This document shows positions 27,460-34,629 of a DNA stretch of 64,000 nucleotides, piece by piece. The translations under genes were made by a program, and so were the position numbers. The notes below the pieces were generated by a model that was given only the letters and a program-made list of their open reading frames with translations, was not told the origin of the DNA and searched no databases. Within the stretch, counting starts at the first letter, position 1; every line of letters begins with the position of its first letter. Where the stretch lies: the NCBI RefSeq assembly GCF_036013745.1, contig NZ_CP107880.1, positions 4,402,001 through 4,466,000 of the forward strand, given 5' to 3'. The stretch is from Streptomyces sp. NBC_00483 (GTDB taxonomy: Bacteria > Actinomycetota > Actinomycetes > Streptomycetales > Streptomycetaceae).

Positions 27460-28263
27460 TCACTGGTTGTCGAACCGCTCCCGCTCCTGAACGGGCTGAT
27501 TGGTCAGGGCATCCTCACGCCCCGCCTGATAGGCACCGGCGCTACCGCCGCTGCCACCGACATTCCCCCTCGCCTTGGCGGTCTCCTCCTCGGCCATGTT
27601 CAGCCACCGCTCCCAGCGCTGCCGCATCGGCCCGATGAGCCCGCCGCCGACACCGACGATCAGGATCCCGGCCCCGGCCGCGAGACCGGCGATCAGCACC
27701 GGCTGCGTGACGGACGTGGCGATGCCCGCCTGCCCGAGCGCGGCGATGGCACCCAGGACCACGATGCAGGCCCACACGATGGTGCCGACGGTCTTCCCGT
27801 ACGAGACGGAGGACAGGGTGTTGGTGACGATGTCGCGCACCAGGTTGGCGACGGCCATGGCCACCACGATCAGGACGACCGCGACGATGCCGCGCGGCAG
27901 CCAGGCGACGATGCCGTTGATCATGTCGGACACGGGGTTGTCACCGAAGACACCGAAGCCGAGCTGGAGCACGATCAGCATCAGGGCGACGTAGACGACC
28001 TTGCAGAGGATCGCGGTCGTGTCGTACTTCGACCCTTCGAGCATCTTCGCCGAGCCGGCCCGTTCGGCGAGCTTCTCCGACCCGATCTTCCTGAGGCCCC
28101 GGTCGAGGAGCTTGGTGATCATCTTGGCCACGAACCAGCCGATGACCATGACGACGAGGAAGCCGAGGAACTTCGGTACGAACTCGGCGACCTTCGACCA
28201 CGCGTCGTTCAGCCCTTGAGTGAAGTCGACAGCGAGTGTGCTGGGGGCGGGGTTCTGGAGCAT
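27460..28263 (-). CDS. MscS-related membrane protein with TM-helix repeats
   Basis: A 267-residue membrane protein with about five hydrophobic segments. The FLVVMVIGWFVAKMITKLLDRGL pattern (first half only quoted: FLVVMVIGWFVAKMI, about 31-45) is the conserved TM-helix repeat found N-terminal in small-conductance mechanosensitive channel relatives; a second copy follows near residue 110. No MscS beta domain is present, so gating as a channel is unproven. The C-terminus is charged and low complexity. The ATG at 28263 is chosen because the upstream frame is Arg-rich and lacks any match. Last chromosomal gene before the tRNA. Confidence 0.8.
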   Translation of the reverse strand: MLQNPAPSTLAVDFTQGLNDAWSKVAEFVPKFLGFLVVMVIGWFVAKMITKLLDRGLRKIGSEKLAERAGSAKMLEGSKYDTTAILCKVVYVALMLIVLQLGFGVFGDNPVSDMINGIVAWLPRGIVAVVLIVVAMAVANLVRDIVTNTLSSVSYGKTVGTIVWACIVVLGAIAALGQAGIATSVTQPVLIAGLAAGAGILIVGVGGGLIGPMRQRWERWLNMAEEETAKARGNVGGSGGSAGAYQAGREDALTNQPVQERERFDNQ

Positions 28264-28447
28264 GAGTGGCCCTCCACTCAGTGGGGCCGGACGCCACGCA
28301 CGGCATCCGACGAGACGTGTCCCCCCTCGTTTCCTTTCGTCCCTCCGGCTTAACAGCCCCAGCCGCCCCCGGCCGCCCCACGTCCCCCATTGGCGTGACA
28401 CACGGCCGCCCCCACACCCCGAACCCGATCCGCTACGCTGTTCACGC

Positions 28448-28520
28448 GCCTTCGTAGCTCAGGGGATAGAGCACCGCTCTCCTAAAGCGGGTGTCGCAGG
28501 TTCGAATCCTGCCGGGGGCA
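28448..28520 (+). tRNA. tRNA-Arg (anticodon CCT)
   Basis: A 73-base cloverleaf. The acceptor stem GCCTTCG pairs with CGGGGGC (28513-28519) with two G-U pairs; the D arm has GCTC and GAGC; the anticodon stem CCGCT/AGCGG encloses CTCCTAA with anticodon CCT; the T arm is GCAGG-TTCGAAT-CCTGC. CCA is not encoded. It reads AGG codons. The prophage begins in or at its 3' half. Confidence 0.96.
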
Positions 28521-28602
28521 CGTTTGTGATCAGGGGAAAGGCCCCGGAAACCGCAGGTCAAGCGGGGTCCGGGGTCTCTCTGTCTCAGCGTTGGGTACAG
28601 TC

Positions 28603-28672
28603 TCGGCACCCTGTCGCACAGTCTCGATACACCCTCAGTACGAGACTCCGGCTCCTAAATGGCTCCTAAACG
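28603..28672. repeat. putative integrase arm-type repeats in attL
   Basis: AGTCTCG occurs directly twice (near 28603 and 28622) and once inverted (as CGAGACT near 28644). GGCTCCTAAA is repeated in tandem (from 28652 and 28663); its core CTCCTAAA also occupies the tRNA anticodon loop (28479-28486). Confidence 0.5.
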
Positions 28673-28711
28673 ATCAAGCCGTTGCCGCAGGTCGCGCGGC
28701 AGACACAGAAC

Positions 28712-28748
28712 GTCCGGCCCCCCTCGGCGATTTCGAGGGGGGCCGGAC
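28712..28748. terminator. strong hairpin terminator near attL
   Basis: Perfect 15-bp GC-rich stem (28712-28726 with 28734-28748) and a 7-base loop. It could insulate the lysogeny genes from tRNA transcription. Confidence 0.8.
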
Positions 28749-28877
28749 TTATGTGCGTCGCCCGCTGCCGGGGGCCACCACGGAGCGACGACGCACGATC
28801 ATGGGTTGTTTCGGGCCGTACGACTTCCCACCCTGTCTAACGGATGCACAGCTTCCGAGTCATTCACCCTTTCGAGC

Positions 28878-28941
28878 GAACACGTGTTCTATTTGATCAG
28901 ACTACTCCCGGCCCTGCGGCGTAACGCATATGCCGCAGGGC
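28878..28941. promoter_or_regulatory. palindrome and hairpin upstream of the small XRE gene
   Basis: GAACACGTGTTC is a perfect 12-bp palindrome at 28878-28889. GCCCTGCGGC (28911-28920) and GCCGCAGGGC (28932-28941) form a second perfect inverted repeat with an 11-base AT-containing loop. Operator or attenuator roles are possible. Confidence 0.5.
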
Positions 28942-29030
28942 TATGTGTGCGGGTCTTCACGTTTCGCGCCACGACAGGTCACGATCGACCAAAGGATCAA
29001 GAGGCGACCATTTGGGTACTGACACCCTCG

Positions 29031-29046
29031 CACAACGATCATTGTG
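29031..29046. promoter_or_regulatory. operator candidate in front of the small XRE gene
   Basis: CACAACGATCATTGTG is a palindrome with one mismatched pair, ending 7 bases before the proposed GTG start. Its core CAACGATCATT recurs in front of the phage lipoprotein gene (51272-51282, opposite orientation). Confidence 0.5.
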
Positions 29047-29053
29047 TGGGTGG

Positions 29054-29293
29054 GTGGCAGCCCGACGTACTCCTCGACCTGACTGGGTAGTTGCCCGTCG
29101 CGTCACGCTCGGGCACCGCATCGCCGACCTACGCCGCGGCGCCGGCCTCTCGCAGGAACAGCTCGGCAACCTCGCCGGCATGGACCGACGGAGTATCCAG
29201 CGATACGAGAACGCGCGCCGCGACCCCGGGTATTCGGACCTGCTGCTCATCGCTCAGGCGCTGCGGGTGCACGTGACCGACCTCCTTGTGTAG
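29054..29293 (+). CDS. small XRE-family (Cro/CI-type) regulator
   Basis: About 79 residues, essentially one HTH_3 domain: LGHRIADLRRGAGLSQEQLG and MDRRSIQRYENARRDPGYSDL give helices 1-4 of a Cro/CI fold. There is no dimerisation or cleavage domain. The start is uncertain; GTG 29054 (or TTG 29042) fits best, since upstream sequence is not conserved-looking. It reads rightward beside the attachment site and has a 16-bp palindrome just upstream, so it may be the prophage's Cro/CI-like switch component. A hairpin at 29471-29502 could end its transcript. Confidence 0.75.
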   Translation: MAARRTPRPDWVVARRVTLGHRIADLRRGAGLSQEQLGNLAGMDRRSIQRYENARRDPGYSDLLLIAQALRVHVTDLLV

Positions 29294-29470
29294 GCAGTCC
29301 TGGCTCGGCGGAGCGGTACTTACCCTCCCGTTAAATGTCATATGCAGGAACCGCGCGATCACCTCCCGTGGCTGCATTCCGTTCGTGCCCCGTGTGAATC
29401 GGGCGGCGGCACGTCCGCCGTCGTGCCGCCGCCCACCCGCGCACGGGGTCTGGGTGCACGGGAGCGTGAA

Positions 29471-29502
29471 GCGGCCGCCCACACGGGGGTGCGAGCGGCC
29501 GC
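29471..29502. terminator. hairpin between convergent small genes
   Basis: GCGGCCGC at 29471 and 29495 pair around an inner CCAC/GGTG stem. It lies between the stop of the rightward XRE gene and the stop of the leftward 29546 gene. Confidence 0.5.
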
Positions 29503-29545
29503 ACTTCCCGCCGCCAGAGGATCCGTGGAGATCCGGCGGCGGGGG

Positions 29546-29728
29546 CTATCGGTACGGCGGCCCTTCGGGCGCCGTCTGTGAGGCGGGCCGCTTCTGCGGG
29601 CACTCTCGGTGCATCTCGACCCGGGCGCCGCCGCTCGTCGGGCTGTACACGTTGTGGAACTCCACACGATTGCCAGCGGCGAGTGGCTGGCCGCAGTGCC
29701 AGCACAGTGGTTTGAACTCGCCACTCAT
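29546..29728 (-). CDS. small Cys-containing protein (zinc-finger-like), unknown function
   Basis: A 60-residue protein with CWHCGQPL near the N-terminus and EMHREC later, giving a C-x2-C...H-x2-C pattern suited to a single zinc site. The ATG at 29728 overlaps the TGA of the upstream 56-residue gene as TGATG, so the two are almost certainly translated together. A longer frame to 29806 exists but would ignore this coupling. Its place between two phage regulators suggests a lysogeny-linked accessory role; no function recognised. Confidence 0.6.
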   Translation of the reverse strand: MSGEFKPLCWHCGQPLAAGNRVEFHNVYSPTSGGARVEMHRECPQKRPASQTAPEGPPYR

Positions 29729-29898
29729 CAGCGTGCCTGCCTCCACGTGAGGGCAAGCGCGCGCCGGGTGGGGCACTCTCGCCAGTTCATGGCACAGCGC
29801 GTGCATGTTGTGACGTGCCTCAGCAGCGCGCGGAACGCCACATCCACCATGGACTCCGCTAGTGCCGCGCCACCGCTGTCCCCGCTAGGCTCTGCCAT
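29728..29898 (-). CDS. small Cys-containing protein, unknown function
   Basis: A 56-residue protein: MAEPSGDSGGAALAESMVDV leads into HVTTCTRCAMNWRECPTRRA, a His/Cys cluster (H-x3-C-x2-C-x5-C) of a type often seen in tiny Streptomyces proteins next to XRE regulators. The ATG at 29898 has GGAG 5 bases upstream. Coupled to the next gene by TGATG. It is divergent from the XRE-TPR regulator at 30056. Confidence 0.6.
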   Translation of the reverse strand: MAEPSGDSGGAALAESMVDVAFRALLRHVTTCTRCAMNWRECPTRRALALTWRQAR

Positions 29899-29991
29899 GT
29901 CGACTCCATCCAGTCGGCCAGCCCCGGAACCGTTCACGCGGTTGCCGGGGTGCGCCATTCCTGCTCGGCGCTTCGGCCCTCACCGGTAGCG

Positions 29992-30061
29992 TTGTGCATA
30001 CGGACAGCGATCACTAGGACTGGGCTGTCCACACCCGTCCACAGCTGAGTGGACAGTGGAC
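29992..30061 (+). promoter_or_regulatory. promoter with nested operator for the XRE-TPR gene
   Basis: TTGTGC (29992-29997), 17 bases, TAGGAC (30015-30020) resemble a housekeeping promoter. At the expected start site, GTCCAC (30027), GTCCAC (30037), GTGGAC (30049) and GTGGAC (30056) follow; CTGTCCAC/GTGGACAG are 8-bp arms. The last unit contains the GTG start codon. Confidence 0.6.
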
Positions 30062-31291
30062 ACCCCGGAGGCGGAGGCACCCGTGGCGGAGTCCTTCGGC
30101 GAAGCCCTGCGTCGTTGGCGAGGAGAGCGCAGCCTGCGCGACGTCGCCGAGCTCGCGTCCTGCGGCAAGAGCCTCATCTCCTACCTGGAGCAGGGGATAC
30201 GCCAACCCACTGCGCAGACCGCACGCGCCCTCGACGACGCCCTCGGCGCCGGCGGCGAACTGGTGGCACTGGCCGGGGCCCGGCCGGGCCAGACTCCTAT
30301 CGAGCAGGCCGACGCGCTGCAAGCCGGGCTGCACGAGCTGCTCGCTGCGGGGCCGCTTGCCGACAGCAGTCTCGACGAGATCGAGTGGACGATCGCCCGG
30401 CATGGCCGGGCCACCCGCTACCGGCCAGAAGGACAGCACTTCCCCGAGCTGCTCGCGGACTTCCAGGACTTACGCGTCCTGCTCTCGCACCGGCACCGGC
30501 CGCAGGTGCGCCGTCGTCTCCTCGTCGCCGCGGCCCGCATGTCCGGGCTCACCGCCCTCACGCTGCTGAAGCTGGGTGACGAGCGAGCCACCTCCTGGTG
30601 GCGCACCGCACGTACCGCGGCGGCGTCCGCCGAGGACCGGACCACCCTGTCGTGGGCGTACGCGCACGAGGCGTACCAGCTGTACTACACGGGCGACCTG
30701 TACGGCGCCCTCGAACTCTCCGTGAGAGCCCAGCAGCTGGCGGGCGGCTTGCCGTGCGTAGGCCCGGCGCTCGCCGCCCCACTCGAAGCACGCGCCCACG
30801 CACGGCTTGGCGATGGTGAGGCAACAGCGCGTGCCCTCGAGGCGGCGCAGACCGCACTCGGCCGACTCCCCGAGGACGAGCAGATCGGCAGCGCGTTCGG
30901 GTACAGCGAGTCCCAACTCCGTTTCCACGCGGGCAACGCGCTCACCCACCTCGGGCAGACCGGCCGAGCCCGGGAAGAACTCTCCCGCGCCGCAGAGCTG
31001 TACCCAGCGACAGAGCGGATGGACCGGGCGTTGGTCGAGCTCGACACCGCGATGTGCACGGTGGCGGACGGTGATCCGGCCACCGCCGCCGATCAAGTCA
31101 CGCGCACCCTCGTCGGGTTGCAGCAGGAACATCGCACCGCGCTGATCATCTACCGCGCTCAGGAGGTCGCCGATACGGTGCCCCCTGGTGCACGTGGGGT
31201 GCATGAGGTGCGGGCGCTGCGGGAGATTCTCGCGCTGCCCCCAGGTGAGATGGAGCGCACGCGTGGAGATCAGCACGGCGACGGCAGATGA
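30056..31291 (+). CDS. XRE regulator with TPR-like C-terminal region
   Basis: A 411-residue protein. The N-terminal HTH (about 15-65: LRRWRGERSLRDVAELASCGKSL with ISYLEQGIRQP, quoted in part) is the HTH_31 type common in Streptomyces. The remaining 340 residues are alpha-helical with TPR-like pairs (e.g. AYEAYQLYYTGDLYGALELS, ALTHLGQTGRAREELSRAAE). Such proteins often sense a peptide or partner protein. GTG 30056 lies inside a nested palindrome, suggesting strict self-repression. The 3' end overlaps the GNAT gene by 29 bases, so the two form one transcript. Confidence 0.82.
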   Translation: MDTPEAEAPVAESFGEALRRWRGERSLRDVAELASCGKSLISYLEQGIRQPTAQTARALDDALGAGGELVALAGARPGQTPIEQADALQAGLHELLAAGPLADSSLDEIEWTIARHGRATRYRPEGQHFPELLADFQDLRVLLSHRHRPQVRRRLLVAAARMSGLTALTLLKLGDERATSWWRTARTAAASAEDRTTLSWAYAHEAYQLYYTGDLYGALELSVRAQQLAGGLPCVGPALAAPLEARAHARLGDGEATARALEAAQTALGRLPEDEQIGSAFGYSESQLRFHAGNALTHLGQTGRAREELSRAAELYPATERMDRALVELDTAMCTVADGDPATAADQVTRTLVGLQQEHRTALIIYRAQEVADTVPPGARGVHEVRALREILALPPGEMERTRGDQHGDGR

Positions 31292-31700
31292 CGTCGATGT
31301 CCTGTCGGTGATCCTCGGGGAGATCGAGGCTTACTACGGCGGCGAGTTCACGCCCGGCGACCCCGATCAGATTCGGGTCGCACTGTTCAGCGAACAGCCC
31401 GCCGCGACGGTGCTCCTTGCCCGTGACGGCGACGACGTCCTGGGCATGGCGTCGTACTCGCGGTTGTGGCCGGCTGCTGGCGCCGACACCTCCCTGTACT
31501 TGAAGGAGTTGTTCGTGCGTGAGCCCGCGCGTCGTCGTGGTGTGGCTGGTGCGCTGATGGCTGCGCTGCGTGAAGAGGCCGTGCGGCTTGGATGCTCGCG
31601 GATCGAATGGACCGCTGACACGGACAACCCGCCCGCGCTCGCCCTGTACGCCGCGCTTGGCGTTCAGCCTCACGAGGGCAAGGTGTTTTACCGGGCATGA
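31263..31700 (+). CDS. GNAT N-acetyltransferase carried by the prophage
   Basis: A 145-residue GNAT enzyme with motif ARDGDDVLGMASY, LYLKELFVREPARRRGVAGALM (the acetyl-CoA loop RRRGVAG at about 93-99) and a C-terminal NPPALALYAALG. Substrate unknown: small amine, peptide N-terminus or aminoacyl-tRNA are all possible. GTG 31263 is chosen because GGAG lies 9 bases upstream, giving a 29-base overlap with the XRE-TPR gene. It is a typical lysogenic-conversion cargo position, ended by a very strong hairpin. Confidence 0.82.
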   Translation: MEISTATADDVDVLSVILGEIEAYYGGEFTPGDPDQIRVALFSEQPAATVLLARDGDDVLGMASYSRLWPAAGADTSLYLKELFVREPARRRGVAGALMAALREEAVRLGCSRIEWTADTDNPPALALYAALGVQPHEGKVFYRA

Positions 31701-31701
31701 C

Positions 31702-31739
31702 GAAAGGGCCCCGCCTCCCATAGGAGGCGGGGCCCTTTC
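31702..31739. terminator. bidirectional terminator between cargo and late phage genes
   Basis: Perfect 17-bp stem (31702-31718 with 31723-31739) around CATA, flanked by AAA and TTT. It ends the rightward GNAT transcript and the leftward late operon; the stop of the last late gene lies in the stem. Confidence 0.92.
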
Positions 31740-32010
31740 AGTGGCGCCAGGGGGTGACGTCGAGATCGGACGGTGGTTCGGGTGCGGGACCGGCCGGGGT
31801 GTCCGGGCCGACGCGCTGAGCCCACCGCCAGATGTCCACCACGTAGCTCGTCAGCAGCTTGCGCTGCTTTCGCTCGTCGGCCAGCTCGCGATCGAGCCGC
31901 TCCGTGATCGCAGTGAAGTCCGAGCGCCGGTTCGTCGCCCGGCTCTGTGTCCATGCGAGCAGTGCCGCCAGCGCCGCGCCCCCGCCCCCGACCAGTGCCC
32001 CCACGTCCAT
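31738..32010 (-). CDS. lysis-cassette membrane/coiled-coil protein
   Basis: A 90-residue protein with one N-terminal hydrophobic helix (about 3-20, rich in Gly/Ala) and a charged coiled-coil (about 28-55, FTAITERLDRELADERKQRK). The Pro-rich tail follows. The architecture resembles membrane-anchored accessory lysis proteins of actinophages. Start ATG overlaps the preceding stop as TGATG. Last gene of the late operon. Confidence 0.65.
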   Translation of the reverse strand: MDVGALVGGGGAALAALLAWTQSRATNRRSDFTAITERLDRELADERKQRKLLTSYVVDIWRWAQRVGPDTPAGPAPEPPSDLDVTPWRH

Positions 32011-32438
32011 CAGCGTCTGTCCTTTCTCAGGTTCCACGGCAGCGGATCGTCCATCCCGGAGACGAGTACGACGCCGATCGCGAACGCCCCCCACCCGCAG
32101 GCCGAGCCGACCGCGGCCGGGTACGTACTCGCCGCGGCCGCGGTGAACGCCCCGGCCCACAGTCCGGCCGGCGCCCCGAGCGCGGTGAAGCCGAGGGCCT
32201 GCACGCGCGGGCAGTTGACGACGAGCCCAGCCAGGACCGCAGCCGTGCCGCAGGCCACCCACAGCCAGCCGAGCGTGTTGAGCGGGATGTACCGGGTGAC
32301 GTCCGCCAGGCCGCGCGACGTCCCGTACCTCGGGTTGCCGACGATGCCGAGGCCGCCGTACAACGCCCACCCCGCGCCGACGGTGACGAGGAAGGCGCGG
32401 CGGTGCGAGAACGTCAGCCGCCGCGCCGCCGCCCACAT
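32010..32438 (-). CDS. four-span membrane protein of the lysis cassette
   Basis: A 142-residue protein with four hydrophobic segments (about 15-35, 50-72, 78-100, 105-125). The ATG at 32438 overlaps the holin stop (TGATG), so it is translated from the same message. No family is recognised; by position it may help holin function or protect the lysogen's membrane. Confidence 0.65.
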   Translation of the reverse strand: MWAAARRLTFSHRRAFLVTVGAGWALYGGLGIVGNPRYGTSRGLADVTRYIPLNTLGWLWVACGTAAVLAGLVVNCPRVQALGFTALGAPAGLWAGAFTAAAASTYPAAVGSACGWGAFAIGVVLVSGMDDPLPWNLRKDRR

Positions 32439-32626
32439 CACGGCTCCGTCGTTGTGGCCGGCGCCTGCTTGTTGGGCACGGCCCACGTGAGGCCGAGCGC
32501 GGCCAGGACGGCGACGAGGGCGGTCACGCCTTCCTGTGCGGTGACCGTGCCGTCGTCGAGGGCGGTGACGAGCGAGGCCGCACCGGCGGCGACCGCCGCG
32601 GCGATGGCCTTCAAGTACTTCTGCAT
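32438..32626 (-). CDS. putative holin
   Basis: A 62-residue protein with two hydrophobic helices (about 4-21 and 33-50) separated by the short acidic turn DDGTVTAQEG and a short polar tail, the usual layout of small actinophage holins. It lies directly after the endolysin gene. It should form membrane lesions that release or activate the endolysin at the end of infection. Confidence 0.75.
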   Translation of the reverse strand: MQKYLKAIAAAVAAGAASLVTALDDGTVTAQEGVTALVAVLAALGLTWAVPNKQAPATTTEP

Positions 32627-32645
32627 GACGGATCGTTCCTCTCGG

Positions 32646-33563
32646 TCAGACGTTGGGGACGTGGAGCTTTGACCAGCTGGTCGGGCCGGGCGGCCACTTG
32701 GCGTCCGAGCCCGTGTAACCGAGGGAGCGCTGGTACGCCTCGTAGCTGTCGACGTCGGCCTTGCCGAGCGTCGGGCCGGGCCCGACCTGGTAGCGGCCGC
32801 ACCCCTTGGCGACGAGGCGTCTGCCCATCGCGGTGAAGATCGGGGACTTCTTGCCGAGCGCAGCCTTGCCGTCCTTCATGAAGAACGACTTGCCCGGGTA
32901 CGGCTCGTACTGCGGGCTGCTCGTCTCCGTCGTGCCGCCGCCCGCCCACGTGCGCAGCTCGGCCGCGGACATGTAGCAGACGGACCGGTCGAGCGGGCTG
33001 CCGACGAACTGCCAGAACAGCGGGGAGCGACCGGACGGCTTGGGCCGCGCCCGCTTCTCGGCCTCGCCGTAGGAGTCCACCGAGGCGCCGGGGTAGGCCG
33101 GGTACCAGAGCGGCACGCCGGACGGCACGTGTCCGGCCGCGAGGTCCGAGCCGCTGGTGTAGATGCCGACGCGCTGCCCGGGGAACGCGCGCTCCACAGC
33201 GGCGATCCACGTGGATACCCACGCCTTGATCTGCGCGGCGGTGCGGCCCTTGTAGTTGCGGCCGTCCGCATATCTCTCCAGGTCGAGCCAGTGGCAGAAG
33301 CCCTTGCCCGCATGCGACTTGACGGCGGCGATGTAGTTGGCGGCCTCGGCCGAGGCGCTCTGGTTCGGCCACGCGAAGTGGTAGCCACCGGCCACCAGGC
33401 CGGCCGCCTTGGCTCCCGTGACGTGGGAGGCGAACCGGGCGTCCTTGCTGTGCTGGCCCTCGCTCGCCTTGATGAACGCGAACGCGACGCCCTGTGCCTT
33501 GTGGCTGGCCCAGGGCTGAGTGCCTTGGTAGGCGGATACGTCGATGCCACGACAGGTGGCCAT
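32646..33563 (-). CDS. endolysin, GH25 lysozyme with C-terminal wall-binding domain
   Basis: A 305-residue peptidoglycan hydrolase. The GH25 catalytic domain (about 1-205) shows GIDVSAYQG, AFIKASEG, GGYHFAWP and the acidic pair in HWLDLERY; it cuts the N-acetylmuramyl glycosidic bond. The C-terminal 85 residues (from PYPGKSFFM, with KGCGRYQVGPGPTLGKADVD and YQRSLGYTG) form the peptidoglycan-binding domain typical of Streptomyces phage lysins. ATG 33563 is chosen because the longer frame to 33596 adds unrelated residues. A hairpin just upstream (33586-33608) may separate tail and lysis transcripts. Confidence 0.93.
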   Translation of the reverse strand: MATCRGIDVSAYQGTQPWASHKAQGVAFAFIKASEGQHSKDARFASHVTGAKAAGLVAGGYHFAWPNQSASAEAANYIAAVKSHAGKGFCHWLDLERYADGRNYKGRTAAQIKAWVSTWIAAVERAFPGQRVGIYTSGSDLAAGHVPSGVPLWYPAYPGASVDSYGEAEKRARPKPSGRSPLFWQFVGSPLDRSVCYMSAAELRTWAGGGTTETSSPQYEPYPGKSFFMKDGKAALGKKSPIFTAMGRRLVAKGCGRYQVGPGPTLGKADVDSYEAYQRSLGYTGSDAKWPPGPTSWSKLHVPNV

Positions 33564-33585
33564 AGGGTCTCCATACATGAGAAAG

Positions 33586-33608
33586 GCCCCGGCCAACTGG
33601 CTCGGGGC
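33586..33608 (-). terminator. hairpin between tail and lysis genes
   Basis: GCCCCG (33586) and CGGGGC (33603) with further inner GGCC/GGCT pairing lie between the last tail gene and the endolysin start. A partial terminator or processing site is possible. Confidence 0.4.
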
Positions 33609-33627
33609 GAAGCAGGGGTTGGGCTGG

Positions 33628-34146
33628 TCAGGCGGCGGCTTCGTAGCGGCCGGACGCGTAGAAGATGTCGGATGCCGCCCAGGTGAACGGCGCGATGCTG
33701 TCGAGGACGGCCGCCGCTGTTCCCTGGGTGGCCACGAACGTCTTCACGCAGCCGGAGTTCAGCGTCGAGTAGATGCCCGTGGCCGCCCAGTGCAGGGTCG
33801 CGCTGTTGTCGAAGGCGTCGGCCTGGACGATGCGCTGGGTGAACCCGGCGGCTGGCGCGGCGGGCAGGCCGAACCACCAGTTCTCCCCGGATCCGCCACC
33901 GCCTGCGGCGGTGGTGGATCCCCAGGTGAGTTGCAGTACCCAGTCGACGGTGCGCCCGACCTTCAGGTAGCGGCCGACGATCGTGCCGTTGCCGAGGGTG
34001 GGGGCAGCGCCGCCGTCTGCGCCCCATGCTGGCGTGTACGCAGACCAGGCGCCGAGGACGGAGTTCCACTGATCGCGGATCTCCTGGTTCAGCAGGGCGG
34101 CAGAGACGGTCTCGCCGACCACCCATGTTTTCGGTCCGAACGTCAC
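33628..34146 (-). CDS. phage tail/tip structural protein
   Basis: A 172-residue protein starting MTFGPKTWVVGETVSAALLN with the AALLNQEIRDQWN motif seen at the start of many actinophage tail-tip or receptor-binding proteins. The rest is beta-rich and Gly/Ala/Trp-rich, as expected for a surface-exposed jelly-roll. Start overlaps the previous stop by four bases. Probably involved in host contact. Confidence 0.7.
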   Translation of the reverse strand: MTFGPKTWVVGETVSAALLNQEIRDQWNSVLGAWSAYTPAWGADGGAAPTLGNGTIVGRYLKVGRTVDWVLQLTWGSTTAAGGGGSGENWWFGLPAAPAAGFTQRIVQADAFDNSATLHWAATGIYSTLNSGCVKTFVATQGTAAAVLDSIAPFTWAASDIFYASGRYEAAA

Positions 34147-34619
34147 TGCGGCTCCTCCGGCTCAGGTTCGGCCGGAACCTCCGGCTCCTCGGGGATGGGC
34201 TCGGGCTCGGCGGGGTTGCGGGGGTCGTCGGCGTGGAACCAGAACCGCCTGTCGAGGGCGAGCGCTTCGGCCTCGGCGGCGGGGATGTCGTCGGGCACAA
34301 TGAGCGGTACCCAGTCGCGGCGGCACTCTGCGCACCCGAACCGCGGGTCGAGTACGGACACGATCCAGGCCGCGCCGCAGATACATTCGGCGACCCACCG
34401 GCCGTCATCGATCCGCGCGTACAGGCCCGGGTCGTCGGGAACGGTTGCGGTCGGGACCGGAGCCCGCCACCCCCATTTGGCATTCACCCATCGGTAAACC
34501 AGTTCGGCGCCGGGCACCTGTGACCAGTCCTGTGCCGGCTGGCCGCGCCGCGGGGGTAGCGGCAGGTAGTACGTCTCGGCCTGCACGATCGCGTTTGCGG
34601 GCAGGGCAGATGAGGCCAT
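34143..34619 (-). CDS. phage protein with zinc-ribbon-like Cys pairs
   Basis: A 158-residue protein in the tail-tip region. CICGAAW (about 78-84) and CAEC (about 95-98) give two Cys pairs for a zinc ribbon; the C-terminal 35 residues are Pro/Glu repeats. It contains no membrane segment. It sits between the large LamG tail protein and the small tip protein, so a structural or assembly role is likely. Confidence 0.65.
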   Translation of the reverse strand: MASSALPANAIVQAETYYLPLPPRRGQPAQDWSQVPGAELVYRWVNAKWGWRAPVPTATVPDDPGLYARIDDGRWVAECICGAAWIVSVLDPRFGCAECRRDWVPLIVPDDIPAAEAEALALDRRFWFHADDPRNPAEPEPIPEEPEVPAEPEPEEPQ

Positions 34620-34629
34620 GAGTCCTCCG

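Larger units (their letters stand above)
28521..29053. promoter_or_regulatory. 533-bp non-coding attachment/control region at the left prophage end
   Basis: No convincing gene. It holds, in order: a hairpin (28542-28574); repeats of AGTCTCG and CTCCTAAA (28603-28672) that look like integrase arm sites; a 15-bp-stem terminator (28712-28748); the palindrome GAACACGTGTTC (28878-28889); a 10-bp-armed hairpin (28911-28941); and the near-palindrome CACAACGATCATTGTG (29031-29046) just before the XRE gene. Confidence 0.6.

Noticed and set aside
28591..28896. Possible 101-residue gene between tRNA and XRE gene
   Set aside because: It crosses a strong terminator and palindromes, has no ribosome site, and its composition is not protein-like.
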